This document shows, piece after piece, positions 1 through 10,692 of a stretch of DNA of 64,000 bases (positions within the stretch are counted from its first letter, which is position 1; every line of letters starts with the position of its first letter). The notes under the pieces were generated by a model, which was given only the letters and a program-made list of their open reading frames with translations, was not told where the DNA came from and did no database searches. Origin of the DNA: Ziziphus jujuba. Its lineage: Eukaryota > Streptophyta > Magnoliopsida > Rosales > Rhamnaceae. Where the stretch lies: contig NC_083385.1 in NCBI RefSeq assembly GCF_031755915.1, forward strand, positions 17,505,001 through 17,569,000, given 5' to 3'. The position numbers and the translations under genes are program-made.

Positions 1-3000
1 ACGTATGTCGATTTCATTAAATTATTGCACACAAATTAAGCTGCATTAATTATGACAGTTAAATCATATGCATCATCTTTGAGTTTGATTGTTTAATTAA
101 GATATTCATGTAGTACTTGTCTTATTGTTGTTTGAAGTTATTGAGAAATTCATCCAAGTTATACAACTTGATGGAGATTTAAATATAAATAACTTGATCA
201 GTATTGAATTTTAAAAATGACCTTATTTAGAACCATAACAAAGCAATCAGATATATATCACCTGGATATAAACAAAATTTCATATATTAAAATATAATAT
301 ATGAGCTTCTCTTAGCTAGGTAGAATTGATATATATAAAAATAGAATATACATGTAGTACTGTCTGTACCATCTTAAACAAAGGTGTAGGTTGCATTAGC
401 CAAAAAAAAGGTATATATTCTCAAAGAGAAAACCCATTGAATCATTGATGTATTAACTTTTAGCAAGCTAGATATGACCAGTACTGAATACAAGAAAAAT
501 TAATTATTGTTGGAGAACATAATATTTCTACTAAAAAACTGATTACAAATTGAACTAAAGGTATGTTTAGAGTCCTGTTAACAGCCTCTGAAAGTTTTTT
601 GACGTTCAGGTATCGTCCATCATAAAGACCTAAATATACATATTGTTCAAACTTACAAAGCATAAAATGATAGCATGCAGGCTCAAAAACAAACCACGTG
701 ATTGAACAAATGAGGTATTTGATTACTACTTTCTGTACATAATCACTAGGTAAAACCACAAAACTAAAATTGGGAGTTAAACAGGATTTTAGTCGAGAAA
801 AGGTCTATGCATAACCATCAAAAAAAAAAAAAAAAAAAAAAAGGTCGAATAGCAATATTCTTTTCATCATAACATTTCAAAATGTTAAATAAAAATTTGT
901 GACATTACAGAAAAAGAAAGTACAAATTATTGTTTGATACATAATTAAAGACAAGTTCAAACAAAATGATGTTTTATCGTCCAGTGAAACAAAAGGAAAA
1001 AACAGTTTTAACTTAAGGGGAGATTATAATATGAAAAGCAATATAAAGTTTTTTTTCTTTTTTTAAAAAAAAAAAAATAAGTAATCATCATTTAACTTTA
1101 AGTTTCTCTAACTCAAGAGTGGGATAGAAGCTAAGTATTTTACAGCAACAAAGTTAACACCAATTCTATGTTGAGCAAAGATTGAGTCCAAAAAGAGGTC
1201 AAAAAACCTTCGTGTAAAAACCAAAAATAAATAAATAAATAAATAAAAGGGAAGAAGAAGGTTTCAGTATTGGCATATATAGCATACCTAATGGCCCCAA
1301 GTATAAAAATATATATCCTACGAGTTATCCTTGAATATTCAGCAACTCAACGTTGCCTGCTTGGGACGCAGGATATTGAACTAAACTAGGCTATTTAACA
1401 TTGGGCTAAAATTAAAATTAGTCCAGTCCAAGTCTTCTTGGTTCAACTGCCAAAATGGACTTGGGTATCCTCAAGGGCTCTGGGACTTTGAGCCCAATTC
1501 AGTGGCTGTTTATTACACTCTACACTTAGCAGGCCTTATAATCCATTTCTTTGACAATTATCCAGTCCAAGACCTTTGGGGCCGTTTGTTGAACAAAGCG
1601 ATTTCAAATCATATCCAATCAAATCAGAGGATACCCAAACAATACAATCCAATGTAATCTACTCTGGTTCGATAAACCGGCACTTACTCATACATTCTAT
1701 AAAGGAGCAATTTTGTAATAAAAGGAAAATTTGAATTTTGTAATAAAACGAAAATTTGAATTTTGTATTTAGGATTCAAAAATTTGTTAAGCAAAATATA
1801 AAAACAACATGAGAACGAAGATACATGTAAAAAACAATATGAGAACGAAAATAATAAAACCTGTCTTGTATGTGTTGAATATAAAATATAAAAAAAAAAT
1901 TTATTATTGAAAAATGAAAAACAATATTTATATATTCTTATATTTTTTGTTTCCAAGTTTTTCCAAATATACTTAGCCGTCATTTTTCAAAAGTTATATA
2001 TATATATATATATATATAACAAGGTTCAAATAAAATCTAGCATGAAGTCTTTCTTCTTTAACTATTGCATCATATCTAATATAAGATTTTTTTTTTTTCA
2101 GTTTTTAGATTGCATCAAATGATGATGTTTCACTTTTTCTGAATAAAATTTTAGTATATAATTAAATTCATGTCGGATCATTTTTTGAATTTTAAATTAT
2201 AATATTCAATTGTTAAAAGTGCATTTTAGTTTAATAAAGTAAAGTGAACTTTAATAACTGTATATATATATATATATCAGTAATGCAATAAGTACAAAAA
2301 TATTGATCAAATTTATTTATTAAATAGTATAAAAATTAAAAAAATAAATTAATTAATTAAATATTATCATATTCTCCGAATGAATTTGATAAACAATTTT
2401 AATAAGAAAAGTATTATTAATGTACATATATATTTTCTATAAGACTATTTTTAAAGTTGTATCCAACCTCTTTTTTTTTTTCTTTTTTCCCCAAATTATA
2501 TATCTTAAATATAGCACACTTTTACTAGCACACTAGTATTTTTTTTAATTTTTCAAAATGGATTGCAAACTCCTCACAAATCCAAAAATGGGTCAGATTT
2601 GTACGAGGAAATTCATGTTGGACCTTAATCAATTGATCCAACAAGAGTCAAATGGGCCAAATGCCACCTTTGAAAAACTTTCTTTTTCTTTTTCTTTTGT
2701 TCTGTTCTTTATTTACCATGGGCGTGTTTTTGGTTGGTTTCAAAAATCTCTTAGAACGTCCACTATTTCAGCATGAAATTTCACGAAGAATTTCTATTTG
2801 ACCGATGACAGTGGCACTAACAACCATTTCCAGAGAGAATGGAACTAATATCTAAACTTTAAAAAAAAATTTGAAAAAAAAAAAAAAAAACTCTAAAATA
2901 TTGAAATTTAATGTGTCTAAATAGGTGAGCCGAAAAAGAAAAAAGGAAATTCCAACATTGTGAAAATAAGTTCAAATACGAGAAAGAATATAGAACTATT

Positions 3001-4353
3001 GTGTAAACCCAGTTTTGGAGATGTCAGTTTTTGAATGAATGAGATCATGCCAGTTTTAGTGCATCCAATTAAAAATGACATATTTTATATATGCTGAAAT
3101 AAATCAAACCAATGACCTTATAAATCATATATAGTACTTATAATTAACTTAATCCCAGAGGTGCTTTGATCGCAGGATGCAACACCAAATCTGGTCACAT
3201 CAAATGAAGTGCCTTTGAATTAAGGATCTATTAACCAAGCTTAGTTCCTTAATGACACTCTTTATTCTTAACCCAGACCCAATTATGGAAGACAAAGACA
3301 TATCATCATTTCAGTCCAATACTGGATTTTTCTTTAGAACCTATTAGATGGAATCATTGCTAACAGCATGATGAAAGATCATGCAATGAGTCTTATCCTC
3401 CACTGGTGTACAAATTCAAAAAGCCAAATCTCCTTTTTGACAGTAATCAGATCATCACCAAGAAAGTAAAGTGGAATGGTAAAATGTATATAGATTAGCA
3501 ATCTGATCATCTCGTTTTTTGTTTGTCAAGAAAGTACTCATCATATAAGTCCAGAAAAATAAAGATCAACATGTAAATGGTAACATACCTGCAAATTAGC
3601 ATAACGAATCCAGCAGACTATCTTGGTCTTTGTACGACTCAACAACCGAAAATGATTTACAAGAACCAGCAAATGCAGCAAATTGTGTCTCTGAAGAAGA
3701 TCAAGACACTATATGTAAGAGGGGAGAGGGATCACTGATCACCATCATCCAGAAGTATATATATATATATATATATATCTATATTTATATGATCATGAAT
3801 AAATATTATCAGTCAGCATATTATATAGAAGAATGGTCAATGGCTCAAAAAAATTCTGCATGCTAATCTCAAGGTCATATAAATAGAGTTTGAAGGAGAT
3901 AAGATAGTAATAACCCACCATCCAGATCTATTTATATGAGTTAGGTTGGACATGATGTCAAGAGAATCCAGTCAAAAGGTTTTAAAATAAAAATTGTGCG
4001 TGGAAAGTTGATAATCACATGGTTGGAGTGGGTAGGATTAAAACCAAAAACATCAATAACGGATAAAGGTACTAAGCCATCATTACATTTTATTCGTCAC
4101 GAAGACAAATGCTGCTTTCTTGTCTGATGAGTTACATATATACGGTATCCTAGTAAAGTCTACGTGTTCATATTGGCCAAGATGTGCCTATGTATGTTCT
4201 ACTATTTTAATGGTAGAAAGTTGAAACTAGCATGAAAAACTGACAACCTGGTTCAGATCCTGTACCGAAAGGTAACCCTTTGTTAAAAACAGTGCCTTTT
4301 TTTTTTTGTTTTTTTTCCCTCACTGATCGTTTCCTTTAAGAGACAACTATACT

Positions 4354-4516
4354 AGGCTGGAAAGTAGAAAATCTTTACAGGATTTTCTGATTATAACTTC
4401 AGATTTACATTTAAATGACAGAAGAAGCTGCCCCACACTTAGGCTGGAAAGTAGAAAATCTTTACAGAATTTTCTGATTATATCTTCAGATTTACATGCA
4501 AATAACAGAAGAAGCT
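4354..4516. repeat. 87-bp tandem duplication (about 1.9 copies)
   Basis: The string beginning AGGCTGGAAAGTAGAAAATC at 4354 begins again at 4441, giving a period of 87 bp. The second copy continues with a few substitutions to the shared GAAGAAGCT ending near 4516. It lies in non-coding sequence and looks like a recent local duplication, since the copies differ at only a handful of positions. It is open on the minus strand (4347-4562), but the product is just the repeat translated twice and resembles no known protein. Confidence 0.85.
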
Positions 4517-5862
4517 CATGCAACCTACTTTTAACTTTTATAATGCAGATAAGAGGAATCACCTACCAATTAGCCAAGACCTGATTCCCACTTGTACTTC
4601 TATAAAATATTAGACTCTGATCAGTCTTACAAAAGATTCTTTGATTTCTTCTTTCAGAAAGCCAAATTAGGCCATGAATAGGACAAAACCATCCTGCATT
4701 CCACTATCAGTTATTTATTTGGAATGATTGGAAACAAACTAGCAAGATTCCCATCTATTAGGCTAAAAATGAAAGCAAGTGATTGTGAATCACCATTATC
4801 ATCGGCATCGTCTTCCAATCAGCTTACATATGGTCCTTAATTACCATGGACAGCCTAGCTACCACCAGAGCCAAGAAAGATCAGAAGAAGGAACATCTAA
4901 GGATCTGGCAGATAACATTTATAAATCACATGTCTCCGTTAATCCCAAAGCCATTTGCCGATTTACTTTTGCATTGATTTTATCTTAATCACAAATCATA
5001 AGAACGTTTACAATTAAAGGATTAGAAATCCAGTTTTGCACTGATCTAACAACTCCAGAAACTTCATAGCTTCAAAACCACTAAATCCACCAAGAACGCT
5101 CTACTTAATCTTGATGTCATGGTTTTAAAGTGAAAGCAGTAATATCTATCTTGAAGGATGAGCTAACAGAAATCTCCATATTATTGGATGAACTCCGAGA
5201 TTTTTTTTCCATCATCTAACAGATTTCTCTGTTGTTCTGTCACCATCCAGCTTTCCACCATGAGATGCTTGTTATCAACCTTATCGCCAAATGGGAACAT
5301 AATGAGGTTGCTGAAGGCCTTGGTTCTCCATTATTTATCCCATTCAATTCAAAGATAGATAAGACCAGGATTCTGTAATCTAAAAAAACATTAGAAATTC
5401 TTATAGGCCTAGACTTGAATTAAGAACATGGTCATTGTCAAATACAATATTGAAAATCATTCGCAATTTTCAAAGTTAGGTGTAGTCAAGTGCCACAGTT
5501 GAACTAATAAATAAACAAACCAAGCCAATATGATCCACAAAATCAGTAACACAATCAATTGAAAGTAGCCAATTCTAATTCAATTTTTTCTGAGGGTCCT
5601 GATAGTTTTTTTAATCCTTAAGATAGAAAACCAGCCCTACTTGAAAATCTTAAGAAAACCTAAATTGAATAGCAGAAAAATGAATATGGATTCACCAAAC
5701 TCACTCACATAATAAAAATTCATTTGTTACTTCACAATTTCAAATTTTACAAGCATTCTTTTTACCTCTAAAAGTTTATGGATTCTAAGGTTTTGACACC
5801 TAAGTAAGCTAGCCCTCTGGAACAATCTTATTTAAAGGAGAACGATAAGGATCTGCAGTACG

Positions 5863-5867
5863 ATAAG
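5863..5867. other. Target-site duplication, left copy (ATAAG)
   Basis: ATAAG lies immediately before the TGTAACA terminus. It matches the five bases that follow the element's CA end at 8878-8882 exactly, which shows the element inserted here and has kept both ends. Confidence 0.93.
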
Positions 5868-5907
5868 TGTAACACCCCGTCCCGAATCGCACCGGAATCC
5901 GTGCACG

Positions 5908-6140
5908 TTGACCGAGGTTGACCGTTGACCGAAGGGGTCAAAGTTGACTTTTTGACTCGGTGGGAATTTCGAGTTGACCAGGGTACCGTGGAGAAGTGCA
6001 TGACGCCCTGAGTTCGTAGACTAGTAGCACGTCGAAAACGAAGCTACGGTTTGAAAGTTATGGGTAAAACAAGTTGAAGTGTAAACTGTCTAAAAGGTGC
6101 CGGGAGTTGACTTTTTCTTGTGATGTAATTGTGAGTTGAC
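5908..6140. promoter_or_regulatory. W-box (TTGAC) cluster inside the LTR
   Basis: TTGAC cores, the WRKY transcription-factor binding core, start at 5908, 5918, 5925, 5944, 5952 and 5974, with a reverse core (GTCAA) at 5937. That is seven cores in 72 bp near the outer end of the LTR. Further cores are at 6107 and 6136. Four of the first six read TTGACC. The motif identity is seen in the sequence; that WRKY proteins act on this LTR is inference. Confidence 0.55.
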
Positions 6141-6224
6141 TCTTGTATGGTTGTAAAGTACTCGTCGATACGAGTTCATAGACTAGCGGCACGCTTAAAT
6201 CGGACATCCGGTTAAAAAGTTATG
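6010..6224. repeat. Internal direct repeat in the LTR
   Basis: A segment at about 6010-6062 (GAGTTCGTAGACTAG ... AAAGTTATGG) recurs at about 6172-6224 (GAGTTCATAGACTAG ... AAAGTTATGG) with moderate divergence. TTGAC-rich sequence precedes both copies. The pattern suggests duplication of a regulatory module inside the 5' part of the LTR. Confidence 0.7.
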
Positions 6225-6284
6225 GACGTTTGAAGTTTACCGGATACCGTATTATTTTAATGTTTTTTGGTCGTGAACAGTGAA

Positions 6285-6321
6285 ATGCCACGTGTCAGCT
6301 TCTGAGTGGTCCACGTGGCAT
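6285..6321. promoter_or_regulatory. G-box palindrome with hairpin potential in the LTR
   Basis: ATGCCACGTG at 6285-6294 is the exact reverse complement of CACGTGGCAT at 6312-6321, with a 17-base loop. Each arm carries a CACGTG G-box, the bZIP/bHLH binding core. The pair could act as a paired binding site or form a stem-loop; function is not shown by the sequence alone. Confidence 0.6.
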
Positions 6322-8877
6322 GAACAGTGTCACACAGGGTTTTAATTTTGAAAAACTCTCGGGGAAGAGAGAGAAAGAGAGAGAAGAGAGAGAGGAGAGA
6401 GAAAGAGAGAAAGAGGACCCGCCGGCCGCCGGTCATTTTCACGTTTTTCCGGCCTAGTTACTGTACACGCGCCGGCCAGCCAGATTGCCCACCTCATTTC
6501 CGGCAAAACCTCCAAATTTCACGGCGAACGGCCGCCGGACGCGCCCGGATCGGACGTCCGAAGTTTGGCGGCGATTTTTCCCCTCCACCGCCGGCCACCG
6601 CGAATCGGCACTGTTCCGGCCATTTTCCGGCCACACGCGCCTGACAGCCTTGATCCTCTCCTCAAGTCCGGCCTACCCACCAAAAATCACGACCATCGGA
6701 CCACCGACGCGCCGGGATCGGAGCGTTTTCCGGCGAGGGGTCGAAAATCTTCAAACGGTGATTTCTCCGCCGTCCGACCTCCGTTTTGCTCACCGTTGGT
6801 CCCGTTGGATTGCTCTCCTCACGATCTACAAATCTGCAAAATTTCACAGCAAACGGCCACCGTCGGAAATTACTGTTCCGGCGACGGTCGCCGGTGACGT
6901 GGCGGCCTGCCGGAAATTACTGTTCCGGCGAGTACCCCGAAAATTCCGGCCAGCTCCAGTCCGCAGTGTTCGACCTCCTGAACCCAAATCCGACTTCCGT
7001 TTCCACCAATTCGCGACGGTTTGGGAGAATTGCGGAGCCGAAACCCGAAAAGCTTCCCGATAAAATTCCGACCCCGTCGGGTACGATCATCGGAAATTAA
7101 GACCGGATCTGTGATTAGCATCACTCGAGCTTCGATTCGGTATATAATTCGTAAATTTTAGTTATCGTTTGGTGTTCGCTCCCCGGGTACCCATTTGGGG
7201 ATTACCCGAATAAAATATTAATATTTGTGGTTTTGGTACTGTGGATGTTTTAGGTGCACGTGCAAGTAGCGGAGTCGATCCTGCGGAGGATCTTGATTGA
7301 GATACGTGCACAAGGTGAGTGACCCACCTTCAAATTAATTTGGGGAATTTAATTGATGAATATATTATGTGTGAATTAAATATTTGGAATTTAATTTCTA
7401 TGTGCCAAATATTTATTGGATTTATTGTAGAATTATTTATGAATTTATTGGATTTAAGAAAATGTGCATTTTATAAAAGTATGCCATGTGAAATTATTTT
7501 ATGGATTTGAGGATTTTGAAATTGGTGTGGTTTTAATGGTAAATTGGGTACGATTTGATTTTCAAATATTTCAAGGAAAATATTTGGTTATGTTGGTGAT
7601 TTCAATTTTTATGAAATATGCCCATAAAATATTATGGGATTTGATTATGATATTTCGAGAAATTATTTATGCTTGGAAAAAATGTGGATATTTGAATTGA
7701 TGGATTTGGAAGTTGGTGGATTTGAAAATCATGGAATTTATGGTATGGATTATAAGGAAATTGTGGAGAATTTCCCGGTTCAAGCGGATGGATTATGCCC
7801 GCTATGCTTATGAAAAATGTGAAATTTGTTTTATGATTTAAATTTATGGATTTTATAATTTTTAGATGCACCGTGCACGTACTGGTGTTCTGATTATGTG
7901 ATATGGTATATGTGATATGGTTAGTGTGCACACGGTTGTGATTAGCGCGCAGGTGGGTGTGAGTAGCGCGCGGTTGGTATTATGAGGGTGTCCTGTGGAT
8001 GCCATCGGAGAGGGCGGCCACCCCCCTTTGGCCGGGACACCAGGTTAGCAGCGGCGCAGTGGGACGCCACGCGACCGTATGCCGGTTTCTTTCTATAACC
8101 TCCTGCCTGGCGGTACCTTGGGACGCTGGGTACTGTTGGCGCCACTGGTATATAGTGGGTGCATCAAATTATTTTCAGAACTGTGTTTTAAAAATAAAAT
8201 GTTAATGAAAAATATAATTGTTACCGCTTCTGGTATTTAATTGATGTCTTGGTTTTCGGGAAATATGAATAAAGGGTTTTGTGAAAATGTTTTAAAAGGG
8301 GAACCTTTCCAACTGAGAGAATTGTAAGGGTTTTGAGAGACATTATTATTTCCAAATAATTATTATTTATATACCTATTACCGTGGTATGATAGTGTAGA
8401 GTAGTAGGGTCGCTCACTGAGATGATTAGCATCTCACACTCTTAAATTCCGTTCCTCTAGGTACCAGGTTGTCGGTGTTCACTCGGAGCGGACTTGATCT
8501 TCCTCGCTGTATTTGTTCGCGCAGTACCTTGTTCTTCTTTTACTGCAGTTGTAATATTTCGTTCACTTTTGCTGTATTCTGTATTTTGTAGTACTTCATA
8601 AAGCTCTGTATACTGTATGGGACACTTATGTATTTGTATTGCACTGGATTACTGTATTTTTATTTTGGAGTGCTGAAATTTGTGGAACCAGTTCGTCGTA
8701 CTGTGGGAGGAATAAGGGAACAATTATAGAAGTGTGTTTTCAGTGCAGGAAATTTTGTGGTAAGTCCATCCCTTAGGGGAGGTTCTGCCGGATCTTCCAC
8801 AGAAGGGTCCGGTAGGGTTTCCCTGGGATCAGGGCTTGTCTAGGGTTCCGGTGGGGAACTTTGGACGGGTCCTGACA

Positions 8878-8882
8878 ATAAG
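8878..8882. other. Target-site duplication, right copy (ATAAG)
   Basis: This is the right-hand copy of the 5-bp duplication, directly after the terminal CA at 8876-8877. Its identity with 5863-5867 fixes both element boundaries. Confidence 0.93.
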
Positions 8883-9579
8883 CACCTTACCATTACACAC
8901 AACCAGTATAAACATATATTTTTTTCCCCCAAAACAATATGTACAGCCTCAAACACTGCAAGAGAACCAAAAACTTTGAAGTAATGCAAAGAAAATGCAA
9001 CACAAGCCTCTTCAAACCCAAGTTTGAGTTTGGATAATAGTTTTCTTGAAAAAAAACCACCAAGATTCATTGAAATTTTCACTTACGAATCGTTTTTTGT
9101 CTATTCCTGTGTAAGTCTAAACCTATATGGTCAGTCCAAAGTAATAAAAGAATACCCATCAAAGAACTTAAAAGCTAAACTTCAAACTCAGGTTATCAAA
9201 ACCATGACTCAGTATAATTTCATAACAACGCAGCTAGCAGCAAGGTAAAGAGTTGCAATCCTCTTGTTCACCATGCTTTTCCTCACTACCTCATCTGAAA
9301 TCAATTCTCTTCTTATGCATAGACTATCAATAAATTGTCACGAAAGTGGAAATGATAAAGCAAAGAAGTTCAAGAATCATTAGACATAAGAAGGTAAGTA
9401 AGAGCATATTCACAATCCACTTGTATTAAAACCCAATTAATAGTAATGAAAAATTTCTTAATACCAAATACAACAAGGATTTGTTACCTGAATTTTTCTA
9501 ACTCAAAATGTAACAAACACACTCTGAACTGAACGCTCATAACAACAAAATCGGTCATTCCCAAATTTGGAAGAAAACC
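8883..9579. other. Spacer between the solo LTR and the TBCC gene
   Basis: No coding or structural feature is seen. The right part must include the 3' untranslated region of the minus-strand TBCC gene that ends at 9580. No polyadenylation site was pinned down. Confidence 0.5.
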
Positions 9580-10692
9580 TTAACATTCCTCAGCTCTGCA
9601 ATCTGAATTGGATATCTTAACAATTCTAACCCTCTCAGCCTCCGGCAAAACAGACCAATTCGGAGATTGTACGGCTCGCAACCACCGGAAATCATCCACA
9701 TTGGCCCAATTCCCTGTCTCCTCATCGAGGCTTGCCTCTTTCAGATCCCTCTCAATCCCTTCATAGCTCAAACAGTACGGAGCAAACCTCACACTGCTAC
9801 TGTCCTCGATTATAGGCCTGCTTCTCACCCTTAGATAGAAATCGCTCGCTTTCGCATTGTGAATGCGAATTTGGTGCGAAGCCATCACGAACACGCACTC
9901 TTCAACTCCATCGATCAGAATCGAACCCATAACAGGCCCTACGTAAATTCTACACTTCCGAAGCCTATGGATAAATAGCGCTCTGACGCAACCCAACAAT
10001 CTCACCTCGCAAGAATCCAGGTCGGAAATCGTAAATTCTCCGATCTCTGAGCCCTTAAATTGACTCAACAAAACCTCACCGGTCTTGTGCCTAAACCCCG
10101 GCGATTCCGGAATCGCGAAAGCAGTTTTCTCCGGTTTGCGGATTTCAACTTCTTTCTCTTTCACCGTATCTTTCTTCGGTTCGATGACTTGCTCTTTCTT
10201 CGCAGCTTTGTTCCTGAACGAGAACTTCTTTCTAGGTATTAACTCGGCGTTCAAAATCTCAAGGCTTTGCTTCAAATCTGAAATGGTTTTGAGCGAGGAC
10301 CGAACCTCGTAGGAAGGCAAGAAATACGATTTCTCAGCGACGAGCTTTTCAAGATCGGATATAGAGGAAGAGATGCAATCGAGGCGAGTCTTGACTTCGG
10401 CCGAATCGGAGGTAGGAGTGAGTCGACATCGGGCTAGTTGTTCCTCGATAGACCGCTTTGAGTCGGCAAAGTGAGAGAGAAAAGAGGAGGTGGATTCTAA
10501 AGGAGAAGAGGACGAGTCGGAATCGGCGGATCTGCGGGTGAGAGAGTTGTCCAAGCGAGTCTGGTGGCGGTTGGCGAGTCGCTCGAGCATGGAGGCGTGC
10601 TTCTTCTGTAGGGCAGGGTCTAGGGTCTTGGAATCGGAATGGAGATGGTTAGGGTTTGATGAGGAGGAAAGAGATTCTTCTTCGTCCTCCAT
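9580..10692 (-). CDS. TBCC: Tubulin-folding cofactor C (TBCC, PORCINO-like)
   Basis: This single-exon gene encodes 370 aa. The family works in the tubulin-folding complex with cofactors D and E, stimulating GTP hydrolysis on beta-tubulin and releasing assembly-competent alpha/beta dimers in the cytosol; the Arabidopsis orthologue is PORCINO. The N-terminal part has an acidic, serine-rich stretch and helical segments around residues 25-160 (spectrin-like TBCC N domain). A basic linker near 150-195 follows. The C-CAP/TBCC beta-helix domain spans about 205-330. The signature Q274-I-R276-I-H278 carries the arginine finger used for GTPase activation. An in-frame ATG lies 38 codons upstream (10806), but MEDEEESLSS at 10692 is the better start because the upstream extension looks like untranslated sequence and the family begins here. 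Length is close to the roughly 345 aa of Arabidopsis. Nothing is broken. Confidence 0.93.
   Translation of the reverse strand: MEDEEESLSSSSNPNHLHSDSKTLDPALQKKHASMLERLANRHQTRLDNSLTRRSADSDSSSSPLESTSSFLSHFADSKRSIEEQLARCRLTPTSDSAEVKTRLDCISSSISDLEKLVAEKSYFLPSYEVRSSLKTISDLKQSLEILNAELIPRKKFSFRNKAAKKEQVIEPKKDTVKEKEVEIRKPEKTAFAIPESPGFRHKTGEVLLSQFKGSEIGEFTISDLDSCEVRLLGCVRALFIHRLRKCRIYVGPVMGSILIDGVEECVFVMASHQIRIHNAKASDFYLRVRSRPIIEDSSSVRFAPYCLSYEGIERDLKEASLDEETGNWANVDDFRWLRAVQSPNWSVLPEAERVRIVKISNSDCRAEEC

Larger units (their letters stand above)
1..5867. other. Gene-free AT-rich intergenic region
   Basis: I see no supportable gene here. The stretch is AT-rich and holds simple repeats: poly-A near 821-842, (AAAT)n near 1226-1250, (AT)n near 1998-2019, 2262-2278 and 3757-3779. 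Short open frames occur (for example 3630-3866, running through an AT microsatellite), but none shows a recognisable domain or gene structure. The text around 1577-1680 begins with a GGGGCCGTTTG-like string often seen at the ends of hAT-type miniature transposons, but no matching partner end was found. A transcribed non-coding locus cannot be excluded. Confidence 0.6.
5868..8877. mobile_element. Solo LTR of a Ty3/Gypsy-like retrotransposon
   Basis: The element starts with TGTAACACCCCGTCC at 5868 and ends with GGACGGGTCCTGACA at 8877. These ends are imperfect inverted repeats with the canonical TG...CA termini. It is flanked by an exact 5-bp direct repeat, ATAAG, at 5863-5867 and 8878-8882, which is the target-site duplication expected of LTR-retrotransposon integrase. 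At 3010 bp with no gag or pol frame, no primer-binding site and no second LTR inside, it is a solo LTR left by LTR-LTR recombination. Length and 5-bp duplication favour Ty3/Gypsy; the lineage (possibly Tekay/Del-like) is a guess. A GC-rich block at 6410-7100 produces several long open frames on both strands that resemble no protein. The + orientation of transcription is inferred only from a TATA-like string near 7141 and is uncertain. Confidence 0.93.

Noticed and set aside
1577..1680. GGGGCCGTTTGTTGAACAAAG-type string as a hAT/MITE end
   Set aside because: No inverted partner or 8-bp target duplication could be located nearby.
3630..3866. 78-codon + frame with a plausible non-repetitive start (DSTTENDLQEPANAANC)
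   Set aside because: It runs straight through an (AT)n tract, has no recognised domain, no convincing splice context and no neighbour that would explain it.
6257..7124. Several overlapping long open frames on both strands (up to 192 codons)
   Set aside because: They all lie in the GC-rich block of the solo LTR, where stop codons are rare, and their translations are R/P-rich without any domain.
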